Shown piece by piece: positions 34,301-43,769 of a stretch of DNA of 64,000 bases. Numbering within the stretch: the first letter of the stretch is position 1; each line of letters opens with the position of its first letter. Both the position numbers and the translations under genes were made by a program. The notes below the pieces were generated by a model that saw nothing but the letters and a program-made list of their open reading frames with translations, did not search any database and was not told the origin of the DNA. Origin of the DNA: Cervus elaphus (lineage: Eukaryota; Chordata; Mammalia; Artiodactyla; Cervidae); assembly GCF_910594005.1 (NCBI RefSeq), contig NC_057832.1, positions 100,265,152-100,329,151 of the forward strand, read 5' to 3'.

Positions 34301-37300
34301 CCTCCTCTGGAGGAGAGCCCACCAGGGCCCCCGTCCCTCAGTCTATACCCACTCGGCCCTTTCTTGCAGATTGTCAGTGAATACAGCAAAGACCGCGTCG
34401 TAACAGATGTACTGAACACCATGGACATCTTCCTGGAGATCGTCTCTAATCCCGATGGGTTTGCTTATACCCACAGCATGGTGAGAGCACCTGAGAGGGA
34501 GGGGCTTAGGGATCAGGGGTCAGCTCTGGGGGGGATGGGGGAAAGAAAGGTCACGGTGTCTGTGGGATGCTCTGCTGAGGTTCCCTGGGGACAGACCCTT
34601 TGGGGGCTCCTTGCAGCGTCTCAGTGAGGCAGGCGGGCTGCTCAGGTGCTGTGGCTGCAACTGTTGCCCTCCGACTGCCCGGGGAAGTCCACTGTTATTT
34701 GGCTGTGCTCAAGCTTCTCGCCATACCCCAGCTTTAACCACAAAGCATTTGATCTGCAGCCGTGGCTCAGTATGCGAGCCCCATCCTGCCCTAGAGATTC
34801 CTTCCTTTCGTCCCTCCCTGTCCCACCAGACCCGCTTCCTAGATGAGGATGTCAGAGGCTCCCACCCAGAAAGGGCTCAGTGAATGAGTCACGTGCCCTG
34901 CACTTTTTCAGAACCGCTTGTGGCGGAAGAACAAGTCCAGCAGACCGGGAATCTTCTGCATTGGTGTGGATCTTAACAGGAACTGGAAGTCAGGCTTTGG
35001 AGGTACCTCAGTCTGCTGCACCCCAGGGGCGGGGCTGGAAAGAACTTGGTCCTTGGCACGTCTCCCACACAGTCAGATTATGTTGACGCATAAACGGGGA
35101 GGCAGAGCACTTAGCTAATGCGAGTGAGTCATGGCCAGGGACAGGCGGGCACATGCCTAGGATTGGCTGTGATATATGGGGAGAGGTTGCATATGTCTGT
35201 TAAATGTATACATATGTTAAGCCTTCATGGGAAACAACTCCTTGAATGGGGACTAACTGCAAGGATCAGATCCTAAATATGGCAGAGAAAGGCTTAAGGA
35301 GGTCCAAAGTAGTCTTGCTTGTTGTTCAAAACCCAGGATTTATGGTGCCCCCTGAATATCTCTAGCCCTTCCTTGAAGGGAGTATGCCACAAGAAAATGT
35401 CTCAAAACTCATTCCCTGAGAACTATGACCTGAATTTTGCCCTCTGGGGAGGCCGGGACCAAGGTTTAAATATAGAATAAGCTAGTTTCTTATCATCAAC
35501 ACTGACTTAAGCCTGGCTTTTATTTTCGGTCCAATTACTTTGTGACCCTGGGCTGTTGTGTATCCACAGGGCCCTGTGATCCTAGGGAGGAGTGGGCAGC
35601 TTCCTCCTGAGTTCCCTTGGTGTTCTCATTATCTCCCTTGCCATGCCAGGGGCATAAGGACCACATGGGGAAACTGAAATATAGACCAGTATGAGAACCC
35701 TGGGAATGTAGCAGCTTGATGGGTGGGATGCTGGGTCTAAACAGGACAGTCTCCAAAGCGGAGGGTTAAATAGGTATAGCCCTTGTCCTCCAGATGTGGC
35801 TGCCACACTATACCAGGAGTCAGAGTTTAGCTCCACAGGAGACAGTGCTATTGAAAAACAGATCTGCAGACCTGTTTGTTGGCTAACCCAACAAGGCAGA
35901 ACATTCTAGATCCAGATGCCCATTGTTTCGAAAATCTGGCTTCTTTGAATCCGTTCTGTGAAAATAAGGATAGCTCTGAAGTCTACAGAGCAAAGCCATC
36001 AGCCCATAGTGTAGGGGTTGCCTGAGAATCGGGGTTGTGCTTGTAACTGCTTGTGTAAGGAAACACAGCTGTGTAAAATTAGGCATTTCCATCTCCAAAT
36101 AACCAGACATTTGTCCCAAGAAAGCATCCACATGGGCCCCTTAGAACTGGCTGAAGTGAGTGCCTATCTACCCTGAGACAGACTGGCTAGAAGAAAGACA
36201 AATTACCTCTTAAAGAAAATATCTTTTGTGGGTTTCACCGCAGGGGGGGAAAAATCAGTATATACACAATGTGGAAAAAAAAAAAAGCCCAGAGGGGACA
36301 AAAAGCTCCCATAATCCCACTGCCCAAAGATTACTGCTTTTAATAATTTACCGTGTCCTTCCAGCGAGTTCCCCTTGCTACAAATTACATTTTTGAGAAG
36401 GAAAAATAAATAGCTAATGAATCCATTAGCAGGTACTTGTGAAACAGGCAGGCTCGGAGGACTTTGACTGTGAACGTCAGAGAGAGGCAGGCAGCTAATT
36501 CCCATTTGGTCAGGGGAAGATTAGTTTATTCTGCTTAGCTCAAACCAGAACTAATGGCCTGAAGTGTTTCTCCATATTTGGGCAAAGCCACCTGGTCGTT
36601 GGCAGGGGAACCGCTTTCCATGCGTGGGCTGCAAACGCAGACAAAGCTTGCAGCCTCCCCCGCTCTGCTCATCTGTTGCTATTTGTCATTCATCAAGTGT
36701 AGCAGGTGCAGAAGCTCCCAGCAGACACAACAAACAGGGCCGCTGTTAGTTGGGCCAGCTCCAGCCCACCAGGCTGCTCCTACCCCTTCGTTCCCTGCAG
36801 GCACACCCCCTTCCAACCAGGGTCAGTCCTCACCCCCGGCGAGGTCATGCAGACCAAGAGGGGATGCGCTTCCAGGTGACAGAATTGCCTCTGGGCCTGC
36901 CTGTGGCCAGAAATAGCGAGTATCTGGTTAGTGACTCAGGCGGGAAGATTTTGTTTACGACTTTATTATTGCCTTAATTTGATTTCTGCATAATAAGTAA
37001 TCTGTAGATCATCCTTCCCACCTATACCACCCTCACCTGCACCCTTGGGGAGCACCTGTTTGCTGCGGTCCTAGAACAGCATCTGAACCAGTCCATGGGC
37101 CAGCCCCCCAGGTCTGCAGCCAACTCATTGCCCTGGAGGTCAGGGGGGTGCTCTGGCATCCCCAGGAGGCTTCAGAAGTTGGGCAGCCCCTGGCTTCTGG
37201 CCAGGCTTCTGTGCAGTCATTTCAGGGAGGAGAAGTGAGAGCAGGGCCTGGGATGCTCCTTTCATGTGTTCCTAACCCCCGAATCTTGACCAGCCCAGCC

Positions 37301-39493
37301 TAGCCCTCCACCAACTGGCCACTGGGGAAGAGAGGAAAACAGGAGAAGAAGAAAAGAGATGGGGAGCAAAGAATCTAGTAGGAGATGGGAACAAATGAAA
37401 TTTGTGAGCAAAATAGAGGCACAGTTGTTCTTTGCCCTCCTTTCAACTTAGGTCCCCATTCAGAAGAATTTTCAAGAATTTTTTTGCATCTGTGCTTCCC
37501 AGAGCAGTCTTAGGCAACTATGGTGATATATTCTCTTTTCCCAGGTCCAAGCCCATGCTGCCCTTGGGTTGGCACAGCTTGTGCAGACACTATATCTGAG
37601 CACTCAACTGACCCAAGCCTTCCCCATGGAAGTGGAGGGTCGGCAGAGAATGGTCAGCTCACAGAGGTCACTGCTCATAGGGGAAGCCAGGTTGGAGACC
37701 TAGTGGCAACTGCTGAGGCAGGCCTGACTTTCGAATGGAACCAGTCAGGACTTAACTGAAAAACAAGCTAAGGGAGCACCCTGCAGGGCCACAGAGTTGC
37801 TGAGTTGTGTGGCAACACTCTGATGTTTTAGACCAGGGTATGCAGCAATAACAAGCATCCCTCCAAGTCTCAGTGGCCTAACACAGTAAAAAATTTATTT
37901 TTCATGTCCAGAAAGTCCACTGTGGGTAGGTGAACCTCCTTGATGGCTGTCTTCCATTGATGACAGAGAGATCCAGGACACTTCTCCATTTAGAGGTTTT
38001 TTTGTTTTTGTTTTTGTTTTTTGCTTTAACCACGCAGAAGAGAGTGTCGAGAAGTCATACTTGCTCTTAGCCTCAAACTAGCGGTGACACATCATTACTG
38101 CTCACGTTCTCATTGGTCAAAAGTAGCCACATAACCTCAACCAAACTGCAAAGAAGGCTAGGATTAGAGAGGAATACAGAATATTTTGTGAGAGTCTTTC
38201 CCAAGGCTGGGAATTTGAACCCCGTGGGTGCCTTTATTCTACTTCCAGGAAATGGTTCTAACAACAACCCCTGCTCAGAGACTTATCACGGGCCCTCCCC
38301 TCAGTCAGAGCCAGAAGTGGCTGCCGTCGTGGACTTTATCATGTCCCATGGGAACGTCAAAGCTCTGATCTCCATCCACAGCTACTCTCAGATGCTCATG
38401 TACCCCTACGGCCACTCTCTGGAGCCTGTTTCAAACCAGGAGGAGTTGGTGAGATTGGCTGCTTAGGGCTTGGGGGAGGCACCCAGCAGACTCTCAGCTG
38501 GCCCCCTGGTAGGGAGCAGGGTGGGGGTGAGGGGCTTGTTCTCACGTGTGATCAAGTTCACAACTGGAGATGCTGTGCTTCCTTCCCGCAAGAGCCATCT
38601 ACACATTCAATTTCCAAGACGCCTAAGTCCCTGGCTCTCAGCAGCTGGTGAGGGTGTGTGTGATGGGGTGGGGACCCACTGCCTCTCACTCTCTGGATTG
38701 AATCTTGCAGTACCATCTTGCCAAGGATGCAGTGCAGGCCCTGTATGAGGTTCATGGGATCGAGTACATTTATGGCAGCATCAGTACCACCCTCTGTGAG
38801 TGAGCCGTCCCCTGGCTGCTGCTCCTGCAGGCGCCCCATCTACCTGGGCTCAGGCAGGTGTAGGCTCTGCTGGCTGGCAGGCCTGCTTGGCCACAGGGCT
38901 GTGCCACAGACGCAGCGGGGCTGGGACAGAGCTGATTTCCACATCTGAATACAAGGGTGAATGGTGGTACCTAGACCCAGCACCCACTTCTCTGCAGCAT
39001 TAATTAGTGCACAGCCCCTGATGGCTGGCTCACTGTGATGCCCCTTAGGGGTAAATATCCTAAGTCTGGTGGCCTCCAGGAGCTTTCATTTTGCTAGAGC
39101 AGAGCATGCATTGGGTGAGCAGGGTGTGGCCCAGGTTGAAGCCTGGGCCAGGAAGCTTGGTGTGGTCTGGGATGGGTGGGGGTTTGGCCTCCAAGGCCCA
39201 CTGTCTTTGCAGGAAGCCTCTGTACCGTGTGACCACACCCTGTTCTTCCTCTTGGGGGACATTTCTTTGCGACTTCACTTCGCTTCTCTGCCCGTTTGTC
39301 CCCAGATGTGGCCAGCGGGATCACAGTTGACTGGGCCTACGACAGTGGCATCAAGTACTCCTTCAGCTTCGAGCTCCGGGACACAGGGCGCTACGGCTTC
39401 CTGCTGCCCGCCGCGCAGATCATCCCCACGGCCCAGGAGACGTGGATGGCCATTCGGGCCATCATGGCGCACACACTGCATCACCCCTACTGA
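19193..39493 (+). CDS. CPA5: CPA5, carboxypeptidase A5 (11 coding exons, 436 aa)
   Basis: Secreted M14A zinc carboxypeptidase made as a proenzyme; it removes C-terminal residues, and A-type members prefer hydrophobic ones. Coding exons: 19193-19308, 20433-20514, 21418-21552, 31950-32048, 32623-32724, 33928-34029, 34370-34480, 34912-35002, 38249-38448, 38711-38795, 39306-39493. They join in phase to 1311 bp with no internal stop, and every intron is GT-AG. Order: signal peptide (about 1-33), activation domain (about 34-129), catalytic domain. Zinc ligands are His196, Glu199 and His323; catalytic or binding residues are Arg254, Asn271-Arg272, Tyr375 and Glu397; the disulfide is Cys265-Cys288. 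Position 255 in bovine CPA numbering is Val382, an A-type pocket rather than the Asp of carboxypeptidase B. Possible N-glycosylation sites are Asn36, Asn171 and Asn281. The identification rests on recalled similarity to human CPA5, which has the same length, and on position just upstream of CPA1. Upstream untranslated exons are not resolved. Confidence 0.96.
19309..20432 (+). other. CPA5: CPA5 intron 1
   Basis: Starts GTGAGT, ends CAG. It contains a run of 11 G at 19803-19813 and a pyrimidine-rich stretch at 20100-20170. No other feature recognised. Confidence 0.8.
20433..20514 (+). CDS. CPA5: CPA5 coding exon 2: start of activation domain
   Basis: 82 bp, acceptor after a pyrimidine tract ending CTTTCCAG, donor GTGAGG. 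It completes Gly39 and encodes 27 residues beginning DQVLRILAKNEKQLSLL. Exon 2 of CPA1 is also 82 bp. Confidence 0.93.
20515..21417 (+). other. CPA5: CPA5 intron 2
   Basis: Starts GTGAGG, ends AAG. No repeat family or RNA gene recognised. Confidence 0.8.
21418..21552 (+). CDS. CPA5: CPA5 coding exon 3: activation domain
   Basis: 135 bp, acceptor ACCAAG, donor GTGAGG, 45 codons. It begins [20 protein letters not shown] and ends KDIQ, the conserved core of the procarboxypeptidase A activation domain. Confidence 0.95.
23540..23660 (+). mobile_element. L2-like 3' end fragment
   Basis: CCCCAGTGTTTGGCATAGTG and GTGTGCTGAACGAATTGC resemble a diverged L2 3' end. Confidence 0.5.
23816..24150 (+). 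repeat. Dimeric Bov-tA SINE (two tRNA-like heads)
   Basis: A partial head unit (GGCTTCCCTGGTAGCTCAGC to CCACTCCAGTATTCTTGG) joins directly to a complete copy (GCTTCCCAGGTGGCTCAGAC to CATGACTGAGTGACCAAGC). L2-like sequence may lie on both sides. Confidence 0.9.
24360..24480 (-). mobile_element. L2 3' end fragment
   Basis: CATTCATTCCACCCACAGAT, TGTGTGCTGGGTATTAAGCA and CAGTCCCTGTATCCAGGGGA are the reverse complement of an L2 3' end. Confidence 0.6.
24481..25267. other. Unassigned intronic sequence
   Basis: Includes a T-rich tract near 24970-25000. 25060-25160 resembles an old interspersed repeat (ATTACAAAATTAATAAATAT) whose family I cannot fix. Confidence 0.4.
25268..27712 (+). mobile_element. 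L2 LINE, about 1.4 kb, split by BovB
   Basis: Reads as L2 in sense: TCCTTGACTCTTTTTCTCAC, then after BovB CTTAAAACCCTCCGTGTCTC, CTCAGGGCCTTTGCACTTGC and TGCAGGGCTCCCTGAGGGCA. The BovB at 25932-26947 interrupts it. Confidence 0.8.
25932..26947 (-). mobile_element. BovB (RTE) LINE, 1.0 kb, with 13-bp target duplication
   Basis: Reverse-orientation 3' third of BovB. The direct repeat TCCCACAGACAGT at 25919-25931 and 26948-26960 proves a single insertion. The minus-strand frame at 26688-26927 keeps reverse-transcriptase residues (KGVCQGCISSPCLFNLYAEY and the YADDT catalytic box). Downstream frames are broken, so it is inactive. Confidence 0.95.
27726..27945 (-). repeat. Bov-tA SINE at L2 end
   Basis: Reverse copy from ATGCTAAGTCACTTCAGTCA to CACCACCTGGGGAGCCC, flanked by TCTGCTGAAT at 27716-27725 and 27946-27955. 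Confidence 0.92.
28370..28620 (-). repeat. MIR SINE, long copy
   Basis: Nearly full-length reverse MIR: TGGCATTTACTGCGTGCTAG, CTTCTAATCCTCACAAGAAC, CTCTTTACTCCTATGCCATC. Confidence 0.85.
30466..30508. repeat. (AC)n/(TG)n back-to-back microsatellite
   Basis: An AC run (30466-30482) is followed after two bases by a TG run (30485-30508), so the two halves are complementary and can pair. Confidence 0.95.
30540..30745 (+). repeat. MIR SINE remnant
   Basis: Diverged forward MIR: TTGTTAGCTTTGCTGTTAAG, TTTATCTCTAAAACATGAAT. Confidence 0.5.
30797..31003 (+). repeat. Bov-tA SINE
   Basis: CCCCACTGGCTCAGTGGTGA head, GGTTCAATCCCTGGGTGGAG, and GAGTTGGACACGACTGAGTG tail. An imperfect direct repeat (CCCAGAGGTGCA, CTCAGAGGGGCA) flanks it. 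Confidence 0.9.
31004..31590. other. Unassigned intronic sequence (CPA5 intron 3 end)
   Basis: No repeat or gene recognised. Confidence 0.5.
31595..31745 (-). repeat. MIR SINE remnant
   Basis: ATTTTCAAGCTGAGGAAACC and a CAAGTTAGTGGCAGTGGCAG stretch match reverse MIR. Confidence 0.7.
31950..32048 (+). CDS. CPA5: CPA5 coding exon 4: activation-domain helix and cleavage region
   Basis: 99 bp, acceptor TCCCAG, donor GTGGGT, 33 codons. It starts VLLDEEREAMAKSRRLERST and ends YHTLEE. The basic run RRLER (residues 125-129) is where proenzyme cleavage is expected. CPA1 encodes the equivalent of exons 3 and 4 in a single exon. Confidence 0.95.
32623..32724 (+). CDS. CPA5: CPA5 coding exon 5: start of catalytic domain
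   Basis: 102 bp, acceptor TTTCAG, donor GTAAAA, 34 codons from IYTWIDNF to SILVLK. It contains a possible N-glycosylation site, NRS, at residue 171. Confidence 0.95.
32725..33927 (+). other. CPA5: CPA5 intron 5 with MER5-like relic
   Basis: 1.2 kb, GTAAAA to CCCAG. 33500-33665 is a MER5-like hAT relic (GAGTTTGTTAGAAATTACCA, TTTGAGAAGCACTAG). Nothing else recognised. Confidence 0.7.
33928..34029 (+). CDS. CPA5: CPA5 coding exon 6: zinc-binding HxxE motif
   Basis: 102 bp, acceptor TCCCCAG, donor GTCAGC, 34 codons. It contains IDSGIHSREWITHATG, with zinc ligands His196 and Glu199. Confidence 0.96.
34370..34480 (+). CDS. CPA5: CPA5 coding exon 7
   Basis: 111 bp, acceptor CTTGCAG, donor GTGAGA, 37 codons. 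It includes MDIFLEIVSNPDGFAYTHSM, a conserved segment of the catalytic fold. Confidence 0.95.
34912..35002 (+). CDS. CPA5: CPA5 coding exon 8: substrate carboxylate-binding residues
   Basis: 91 bp, acceptor TTTTCAG, donor GTACCT, 30 codons plus one base. It encodes NRLWRK (Arg254, equivalent to Arg127), Cys265, and DLNRNW (Asn271, Arg272). Confidence 0.95.
35003..38248 (+). other. CPA5: CPA5 intron 8, 3.2 kb
   Basis: Starts GTACCT, ends CCAG. It is poor in ruminant SINEs. 37835-38160 looks like an old interspersed repeat (CAATAACAAGCATCCCTCCA, AGTCTCAGTGGCCTAACACA). 36330-36530 has clustered TAAT-type motifs and a short perfect palindrome. Other parts are unassigned. Confidence 0.6.
36413..36430. 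promoter_or_regulatory. Paired TAAT palindrome in CPA5 intron 8
   Basis: GCTAATG (36413-36419) and CATTAGC (36424-36430) form a 7-bp inverted repeat with a 4-bp gap, giving two facing TAAT cores. Homeodomain dimers bind such arrangements. Function is inferred only. Confidence 0.35.
38249..38448 (+). CDS. CPA5: CPA5 coding exon 9: third zinc ligand
   Basis: 200 bp, acceptor TTCCAG, donor GTGAGA. It encodes Cys288 in NPCSETYHG and the third zinc ligand His323 in SIHSYSQMLMYPYG. The intron just upstream appears to be an old interspersed repeat up to about 38160. Confidence 0.95.
38711..38795 (+). CDS. CPA5: CPA5 coding exon 10
   Basis: 85 bp, acceptor CTTGCAG, donor GTGAGT. It encodes YHLAKDAVQALYEVHGIEYI and the pocket segment YGSISTTL. 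The last base begins the codon of catalytic Tyr375. Confidence 0.95.
39306..39493 (+). CDS. CPA5: CPA5 coding exon 11: catalytic Glu and stop
   Basis: 188 coding bp, acceptor CCCCAG, stop TGA 39491-39493. It completes Tyr375 and encodes VASGITVDWAYDSG and FELRDTGRYGF with catalytic Glu397. The protein ends HTLHHPY. Confidence 0.96.
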
Positions 39494-39604
39494 CAGCACT
39501 GCTGAGGGGAGAGCCAGAGGGGTAGCTTTCTTTTCCGAGGCCTGGGCTCTTCCTGAAACCCAGGTTATGGATCCCTTCCCCATCCCTGCCCTGACTCCTT
39601 AGGA

Positions 39605-39610
39605 AATAAA
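39605..39610 (+). promoter_or_regulatory. CPA5: CPA5 polyadenylation signal AATAAA
   Basis: A canonical AATAAA lies 112 bp after the CPA5 stop codon and is followed within about 30 bp by a GT-rich stretch typical of cleavage sites. It implies a short 3' UTR of about 140 nt. Confidence 0.85.
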
Positions 39611-40490
39611 AACAAATTTGATGAGGCTTGGTGGCTTCTGGTGCTGGCTGCCACCCCTTTGGGCTCAGGAAGGGACAGGGCCTTGAAAGTGCCTCTTGGC
39701 CTCCTAGGCACCCAGGAGGACGGCGAGACTAGCAGGCATTCCCTTTCTCCCTCTTACAATGGGCTCGGGGCCAAAACAGATAACACACTCCTTGGAGCTA
39801 CCAATATCCACATTATCCCTTTGGCACTTAAATGTTAAGGGGACCCTGGAAGGGGCAGTGTGTGATCTGAAGGAGCGGATCTCCAGGGGTGGCGTTTCTG
39901 GCACCCTGAGTGAGAGGTGGGTACAGACATGCAACCTCCTCTTCCTGCCGCATTTCCCATCCTGGGTAGGGAGGAGTTGTTCATTTTGGAGTGACCTGTT
40001 CAGAGTCCCCCACTTCATCACCCAGATAACAAAAGTGAACAAGTCACTGGTTTGTGACCTACTCTTCCTGGGTACCCTCATAGGCTCCCTTGGTCTTGCG
40101 AGCGGAGTTGCAGCCAGTCAGAGCCAGTATAGCAAAGCACTGCAGATCCAGAGAGAGAGGTCCTCTTTCTCCTCACATAGTCGTCATGGTTGTCGTGCAC
40201 TGAGAAGTTAGTCCAGGCAAGGCCATTTACTGAGAAAGCACTTTATCTCAAGGAGAGATTCTGAGACACAAATGAGCTGCCTTCTCCCATCCTCAGGCTG
40301 CCTTGTACCTTTTGCGTTACCCCATCACTGGGGAGCAGGGATAGTGGGTCTGTTTGCCCTGCCTTCAGGGGCAAGCAGGCACCCCCAAGAACAGGAGGTC
40401 AGCTAGAGAGCTGAGTGGGCTTGTGTAAGTCTGAGGCAGAAAGCAAGACCTTCATTTGCAAGGGCCAGACTTTTGCTTTGTTGTTGCTAA
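39611..40490. other. Intergenic sequence after CPA5
   Basis: No gene or clear repeat recognised. Confidence 0.5.
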
Positions 40491-40505
40491 AGAACTGTGG
40501 GTACC

Positions 40506-40603
40506 AGAGAATGGATACATGTATGTGTATGTCTGAGTCACTCTGCTATGCAGTTGAAACTTTCACAACTCCAATATAAAATAAAAAGTTAAAAAAAAAA
40601 ACC
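40506..40603 (+). mobile_element. Very short L1 3' tail with 15-bp target duplication
   Basis: GGATACATGTATGTGTATGT through ATATAAAATAAAAAGTTAAA, the last ~90 bp of a ruminant L1. AGAACTGTGGGTACC repeats exactly at 40491-40505 and 40604-40618. Confidence 0.93.
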
Positions 40604-40618
40604 AGAACTGTGGGTACC

Positions 40619-41379
40619 CACGAATCAGCCCCTGCAGGACACAGAGTGCAGGGTTTTACAGACAGGGAAGAAATGGGGGGATGATGGGAATAAGAGCAAG
40701 TTCTACTTCCCATCCAACCTGTAGAAGAAGACAGAAGTTGGACCAGTTAGTGGAAAGAGAGCATCAGTGGTAATCACAGCCCTAGGTATGGGCCATGTCC
40801 AATATGGTGCCTGAGCCAAAGATTAACAGTGGCTGAGCAGGGGGTCTGGACAGGTGATTAGAGGCAGCCATATGGCTGGGTACACATCAGTAATGCAGCT
40901 GTTGAGAGCTCTGAGCAAAGAAATGAGGTTGGCAGTTGAGAAGGCCTAGGGTAGAGGCAAGAAGGCTGAGCCGACGGGCCATGCAGCCAGTGGCCGTGAT
41001 GGCACGGTGGGCATGCCTGTGTCCAGGGCCAGCTGTACCTCGATCATCTCCAGGAAAAGGGCCAGCGACAGAGGAGGAAAGAATCCTGACTCGGGCTAGA
41101 GTTTCCCAAAAGAGACTTGAGTTTTTGTGTTTTTTTTTTTTTTAAAGCTGGAAGCAGCCTAGAATTTCCAAGCTGAATTTTTCTGCTATTAACAGAAACC
41201 CGAGGCTGTTGGCTAAGTTAATATAAGCTATAGATAAATAAAGCAAGTCATACTTTTGCACACTGGAGTCTGTGATTATAACTTTTATGCCCTTTGCACA
41301 AATATTTTTATTTCAGCCTTGAGGGGAGGATATTCCTGGTATATAGACTCATTAATAAGCTCAGATAAGGAGAGCGTGA
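40619..41379. other. Unassigned intergenic sequence
   Basis: Contains a T run at about 41130-41143. No gene recognised. Confidence 0.5.
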
Positions 41380-41475
41380 TTTGGAGAGGTTTTAAAGGTC
41401 ATAAAAGGCCACACAGATTGAAAGTTGGAGATTTGAACTTGGGTTTGTCTAACTCCAAACCCACCAAGTCACCAT
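41380..41475 (-). repeat. MIR remnant
   Basis: AAAAGGCCACACAGATTGAA and GATTTGAACTTGGGTTTGTC match reverse MIR. Confidence 0.5.
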
Positions 41476-41814
41476 TTGTCTTAGTGTGGCCTGGGGCAGA
41501 ATCTGTAGGGAGTCATTTAACATAAAGGTGGTTAGGTTCCACCCCAAGACTGAAACAGACTCTCTGGGGTAAGCCCCCAAATCCACCTTTTTACCATCTT
41601 GTCCAGAAGGTCTGAGGTTTCTTAAAGGCTGAGGACCTCTGATCCCTGCTCCCCTTACTCCCCTGACTTGAAGGAACATGTTCAAGTCTCCCAGGGACAC
41701 CTGGGGCTTTGGGCCTCCTACCCTCTACTGCTATTAGGGCCAGAGGTGGCTAAAACACTGGGGAGCCAGTCACCCTTCTCCAGAATATTTCCCAGGGGCT
41801 GCCTTGACCCTAGC

Positions 41815-41975
41815 CTAGTGCAGTGTAGTCTGCAGACCACAAGCATCAGCATCACCTGGGAGCTTGTTGGAACGGTAGATTCTCCGGCCACCCCAGCCCT
41901 CCTGAATCAGGATCTCTGAGGAGAGGACCCAGGTGATGCTAAAGCCTAATCGGAGAAGCACTGTCCTAGAGGCAG
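41815..41975. mobile_element. MER5-like hAT remnant
   Basis: AGCATCAGCATCACCTGGGA, GGAGCTTGTTGGAACG and CGGAGAAGCACTG are diagnostic MER5 motifs. Confidence 0.85.
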
Positions 41976-42021
41976 CAGGATCTGGACTTTGATGGGCTTC
42001 CCAGTAACCGTGAAAATAATC

Positions 42022-42210
42022 AACTCTCTCTGGCACACACTACACACCGGGCATGTTTCCAAGGATTCAACCCATTGCCTCCTCACGGCTCCAAGAGGTA
42101 GGACTATTACTGTCTTTCATTTTCCAGAGGAGGAAGCTCAGACTCAGACTGGACATTGGCTTTTAAAAGGCACACAGCTACTGAGTGACAGGCCTGGGAC
42201 AGGCCTGCAG
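42022..42210 (-). repeat. MIR SINE
   Basis: ACACACCGGGCATGTTTCCA, TTTTCCAGAGGAGGAAGCTC and CACACAGCTACTGAGTGACA match reverse MIR. Confidence 0.75.
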
Positions 42211-42339
42211 GTGACCCTAGTGATGCTCAAAGCTCTTCAGGACCAGGGCCAGGAACTCATTCTCACAGCCACGTTGGCAAGATCTCTGTGCAGCCAACAG
42301 GCCCTCTGAAGTTGAAGCTGAAACTGCTTTCCAGAGGGG

Positions 42340-42960
42340 GGTCTTCTTAAAAGGTAACTTCTCCCTTAAAAATCCTTCAGTGACTTAATACCCGCCCAAG
42401 GTACTGCATGGCTGGCCCCGCCAGGCCCTATGAGGTGGCCAGCCGTGCCTCACCTTTGTTTTAATGCCTCGTTCATCAGCCCCAGCCTCACCAGTTTTCT
42501 CTCAGTTCCTTCAGCTCCTTCCCAGCTAGAGGCCTTGCACGTGTTGCTCCTCCTTGTCTGGAATATTGTTTCCTCTTCTTCTTCCTTCATGTGTCCCACT
42601 CCTTAAGATTTCCCCTTCAGTATAATTTCCTCACTAGTCCTTCTCAGAGCACCCACTGGAAGTAGATCTATTATTTCCTTTTCTCAAGCCTTATTTATTT
42701 CTTTGGGTAAACTCTGGGAGTTGGTGATGGACAGGGAAGCCTGGCGTGCTGCAGTCCATGGGGTTGCAAAGAGTGGGACATGACTGAGTGACTGAACGGA
42801 ACTGATTCATTTCTTTGACAGCAGTGATACTGATTGACTTCTTTATCTGTGGTTCTGTCTACTGCTATTTGAGAGCCTATGAGGGGACTGACCATGTCTG
42901 GGTTATTCCCTCTGGCTCGGCTCCTGTCAGGCACACAGTAGGTACTCAGGATTGAAGGGG
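42340..42960 (+). mobile_element. L2 LINE 3' end, split by BovB tail
   Basis: AATCCTTCAGTGACTTAATA, GAGGCCTTGCACGTGTTGCT, then after the BovB piece GGGACTGACCATGTCTGGGT and CAGGCACACAGTAGGTACTC. Confidence 0.75.
42713..42806 (+). mobile_element. BovB 3' tail fragment
   Basis: About 90 bp: CTCTGGGAGTTGGTGATGGA through GACTGAGTGACTGAACGGAA, the last bases of BovB. Inserted in L2. Confidence 0.9.
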
Positions 42961-43012
42961 TGTTTCTTCTCTTCAGCCTAGTGTAGGTTTAGCATAGGTG
43001 ACAGAAACCCAT

Positions 43013-43281
43013 CTTGCTGCTGCTGCTAAGTTGCTTCAGTCGTGTCCGACTCTGTGCGACCCCATAGACGGCAGCCCACCAGGCTCCTCTGTCCCTGGGA
43101 TTCTCCAGGCAAGAATACTGGAGTGGGCTGCCATTTCCTTCTCCAATGCATGCATGCATGCTAAGTTGCCTCAGTCATGTCCAACCCTGTGTGATCCCAT
43201 GGACAGCAGCCCACTAGGCTCTTCTGTTCACGGAATTCTCTAGGCAAGAGTACTGGAGTGGGTTGCCATTTCCTTCTCCAA
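43013..43281 (-). repeat. BOV-A2-type dimeric SINE with short AGC repeat
   Basis: Two reverse Bov-A units in tandem (GTCCGACTCTGTGCGACCCC and GTCCAACCCTGTGTGATCCC). A (CTG)n stretch at 43016-43026 marks the tail, where BOV-A2 copies often carry an AGC microsatellite. A GCAT repeat joins the units. Confidence 0.9.
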
Positions 43282-43769
43282 ACCCGTCTTACTGTGGCTT
43301 AACCAGATGAAAGTCTTGTTTCTCTTAACAAGTCATCTGAAGCAGGCAGTCCAGCACTAGTTCAGTGACTCCTTGATACACTGGGGACCCAGACCCCTGT
43401 GGCCTGTTCTGTTTTGCCACTCTGCTATCCTCTTGACCGCTAGTCTGTCACTATCATATGACTGAATTCCAGACAGGAAGGGTAAGGGGCTGAGCTGACC
43501 GTCCATGGACTTAAATGTACGTCTTATTGGCTGGGACAGTCAGGTGGCCATACCCACCTGCAAGAGAGGCTGGAAAGTTGCTTTCTAGCTGGTCACATTG
43601 CTGACCCTTTCCTCAAATTTGGAGTTCTGCTGGCAAGGAGGAAGGGGAGTATGGATATTGGAAAGGCAGCCGCAGACTCTGCTGCAGCTTCTCTGAGAGG
43701 GCAGAGGATTTTCAGGGGCCTCTAAATCCTTTCCTTTGCTCTAGCTCATCAAGTTTCTGACTTAATCAT
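43282..43769. other. Unassigned intergenic sequence
   Basis: No gene or clear repeat recognised. Confidence 0.5.
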
